Below the pieces are notes generated by a model. The model was not told the origin of the DNA, searched no databases, and was given only the letters and a program-made list of their open reading frames with translations. Below are positions 5,138 through 5,989 of a stretch of DNA of 5,989 nt, piece after piece. Both the position numbers and the translations under genes were made by a program. Source of the DNA: Sphingomonadales bacterium UBA658. Its GTDB lineage: Bacteria > Pseudomonadota > Alphaproteobacteria > Sphingomonadales > Sphingomonadaceae. Each line of letters opens with the position of its first letter. Position 1 is the first letter of the stretch. The stretch spans positions 1 to 5,989 of the forward strand of contig DBOA01000099.1 of NCBI GenBank assembly GCA_002299195.1, written 5' to 3'.

Positions 5138-5939
5138 CCACATCACCTAAACCGCCCAGCAAGCCCAATTGTTTGCGCAACCGGTTCGGGAACCAGCGGG
5201 CAGAAAAAGCGAGTTGCTTCGCCATTTTGTTGACGGGCGTGTGGACCTTGTCACCGTGGATGGCTTCCCATGCGGCCGGACCGATGATCGAGACCGGGCT
5301 CACTTCGACGCCAGCGGATTGCAGCTTTTCCTTACCGGTCATGTTGCTGTTTGTATCAACCGCGCCAATGATGTTGGTGTCGATAAAGCCGGGCATGAGG
5401 CTGCGGGCCTTAATCCCGTAAGGGCGCCATTCAATGTCATGCGCTTCGGCAAGACCGCGCACTGCGAACTTGGTTGCGCTATATACGCTAAGCCCAGCCG
5501 ATCCATAAATGCCAGCAGCGGAGCTGGTGTAGAGGACGCAGGCATCAGACGTATTTTTCAACAGATCGAAACACGCGCGGGTTCCGCTGATAACGCCGGT
5601 CAGGTTGATCGCGATCATCTTGTCGATGTCTTCGTCGGTCATGTCCTGAATAGGTCCGCCCGATCCAATGCCCGCATTGTTGAACAATACCGTCATATGG
5701 CCATTTGTGTGCTTGGCAAAGTCGGCGACGGCGGCTTTCCACTGCGCACGATCCGTCACATCAAGGCGGTGACGCGACCATTGACCTGCGGGTAATAGAG
5801 CCGCGGTTTCGTCCAAACCCTTTTCATTGACGTCGGCAAGGCCCACGAACCAGCCGACATTGGCAAAGTAACGCGCGACTTCGCGTCCTAAACCAGACGC
5901 GGCGCCAGTGATGAAAATGCTTTTTTGCGTTTCGGACAT
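5118..5939 (-). CDS. Short-chain dehydrogenase/reductase (classical SDR, SDR_c9-like)
   Basis: The 273-residue protein has a complete classical SDR active site: TGAASGLG (residues 11-18), LDV (59-61), NNAG (87-90), catalytic Asn112, Ser140, Tyr153 and Lys157 (YSATK), and MPGFIDTNI (182-190). Asp36 in the LADVN segment after the second strand predicts NAD(H) use, unlike the other SDR in this window. The pattern FITGAASGLGRE...VYSATKFAVRGLAEA...EWRPYGI is typical of a bacterial SDR group of unknown substrate, often annotated as SDR_c9. The tail (about residues 236-273) is basic and amphipathic (KMAKQLAFSARWFPNRLRK) and could touch membrane or a partner. The start is supported by AAGGGAGAG (5956-5948) eight bases upstream. 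Its promoter is probably just past the right edge. The final codons overlap the phhB 3' end. Confidence 0.92.
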   Translation of the reverse strand: MSETQKSIFITGAASGLGREVARYFANVGWFVGLADVNEKGLDETAALLPAGQWSRHRLDVTDRAQWKAAVADFAKHTNGHMTVLFNNAGIGSGGPIQDMTDEDIDKMIAINLTGVISGTRACFDLLKNTSDACVLYTSSAAGIYGSAGLSVYSATKFAVRGLAEAHDIEWRPYGIKARSLMPGFIDTNIIGAVDTNSNMTGKEKLQSAGVEVSPVSIIGPAAWEAIHGDKVHTPVNKMAKQLAFSARWFPNRLRKQLGLLGGLGDVVKPSAQ

Positions 5940-5989
5940 AATTTCGTCTCTCCCTTATTCACATGTCTGTCAGCCACATTAATTTACCC

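Noticed and set aside
5169..5795. 208-codon plus-strand open frame antisense to the second SDR
   Set aside because: The opposite strand encodes a full SDR with all catalytic residues; this frame looks like its mirror product.
5940..5989. ACATGT and GTCTGTCAG elements upstream of the second SDR as an operator or promoter
   Set aside because: The only symmetric part is a six-base palindrome, and the likely -35 region would fall past the window edge, so nothing can be supported.
1..5989. Search for CRISPR repeats, tRNA/rRNA genes, insertion sequences, toxin-antitoxin or defence genes
   Set aside because: No regularly spaced repeats, RNA gene cores, transposase motifs or terminal inverted repeats were seen; coding space is filled by recognisable housekeeping and metabolic genes.

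Overview
The window looks like an ordinary chromosomal segment of an alphaproteobacterium, most likely a sphingomonad. That is an inference from the protein set (MucR/Ros regulator, mitochondrial-type Nfu protein, CcmAB, the tsaB-rimI pair beside mucR) and from hand-counted GC of about 53-70% in sampled gene interiors. There is no RNA gene, CRISPR array, insertion sequence or phage gene. Coding density is very high, and no gap exceeds about 110 bases.

Left block (1-2556, all on the minus strand, transcribed right to left): a NifU/Nfu1-type Fe-S carrier, a RutE-type flavin reductase of the nitroreductase family, tsaB (tRNA t6A37 synthesis), rimI (ribosomal protein N-acetyltransferase) and the first 58 codons of a mucR-type zinc-finger regulator that runs off the left edge. 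Gaps are 20-odd bases or the genes overlap (tsaB/rimI share ATGA), so the first four read as one operon with translation-linked functions at its end. The 108-base gap before mucR holds its own candidate promoter and a perfect tandem repeat.

Middle block (2557-3532): a divergent intergenic region carrying an inverted repeat, a short-chain dehydrogenase (SDR) on the plus strand with a strong ribosome binding site, then a hairpin that probably terminates it.

Right block (3533-5989): ccmA-ccmB on the minus strand (ATP-binding and membrane parts of the CcmABCD cytochrome c maturation transporter, ATGA-coupled), a divergent pterin-4a-carbinolamine dehydratase on the plus strand, and a second SDR on the minus strand whose 3' end overlaps the dehydratase tail to tail by 20 bases.

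I found no convincing new multi-gene system. The points most worth a second look are the AT-rich mucR leader with its 11-bp tandem repeat, an altered acetyl-CoA loop in RimI, a RutE-like enzyme with no rut genes beside it, an Asn-to-Asp change in the catalytic set of the first SDR, and the convergent gene overlap.
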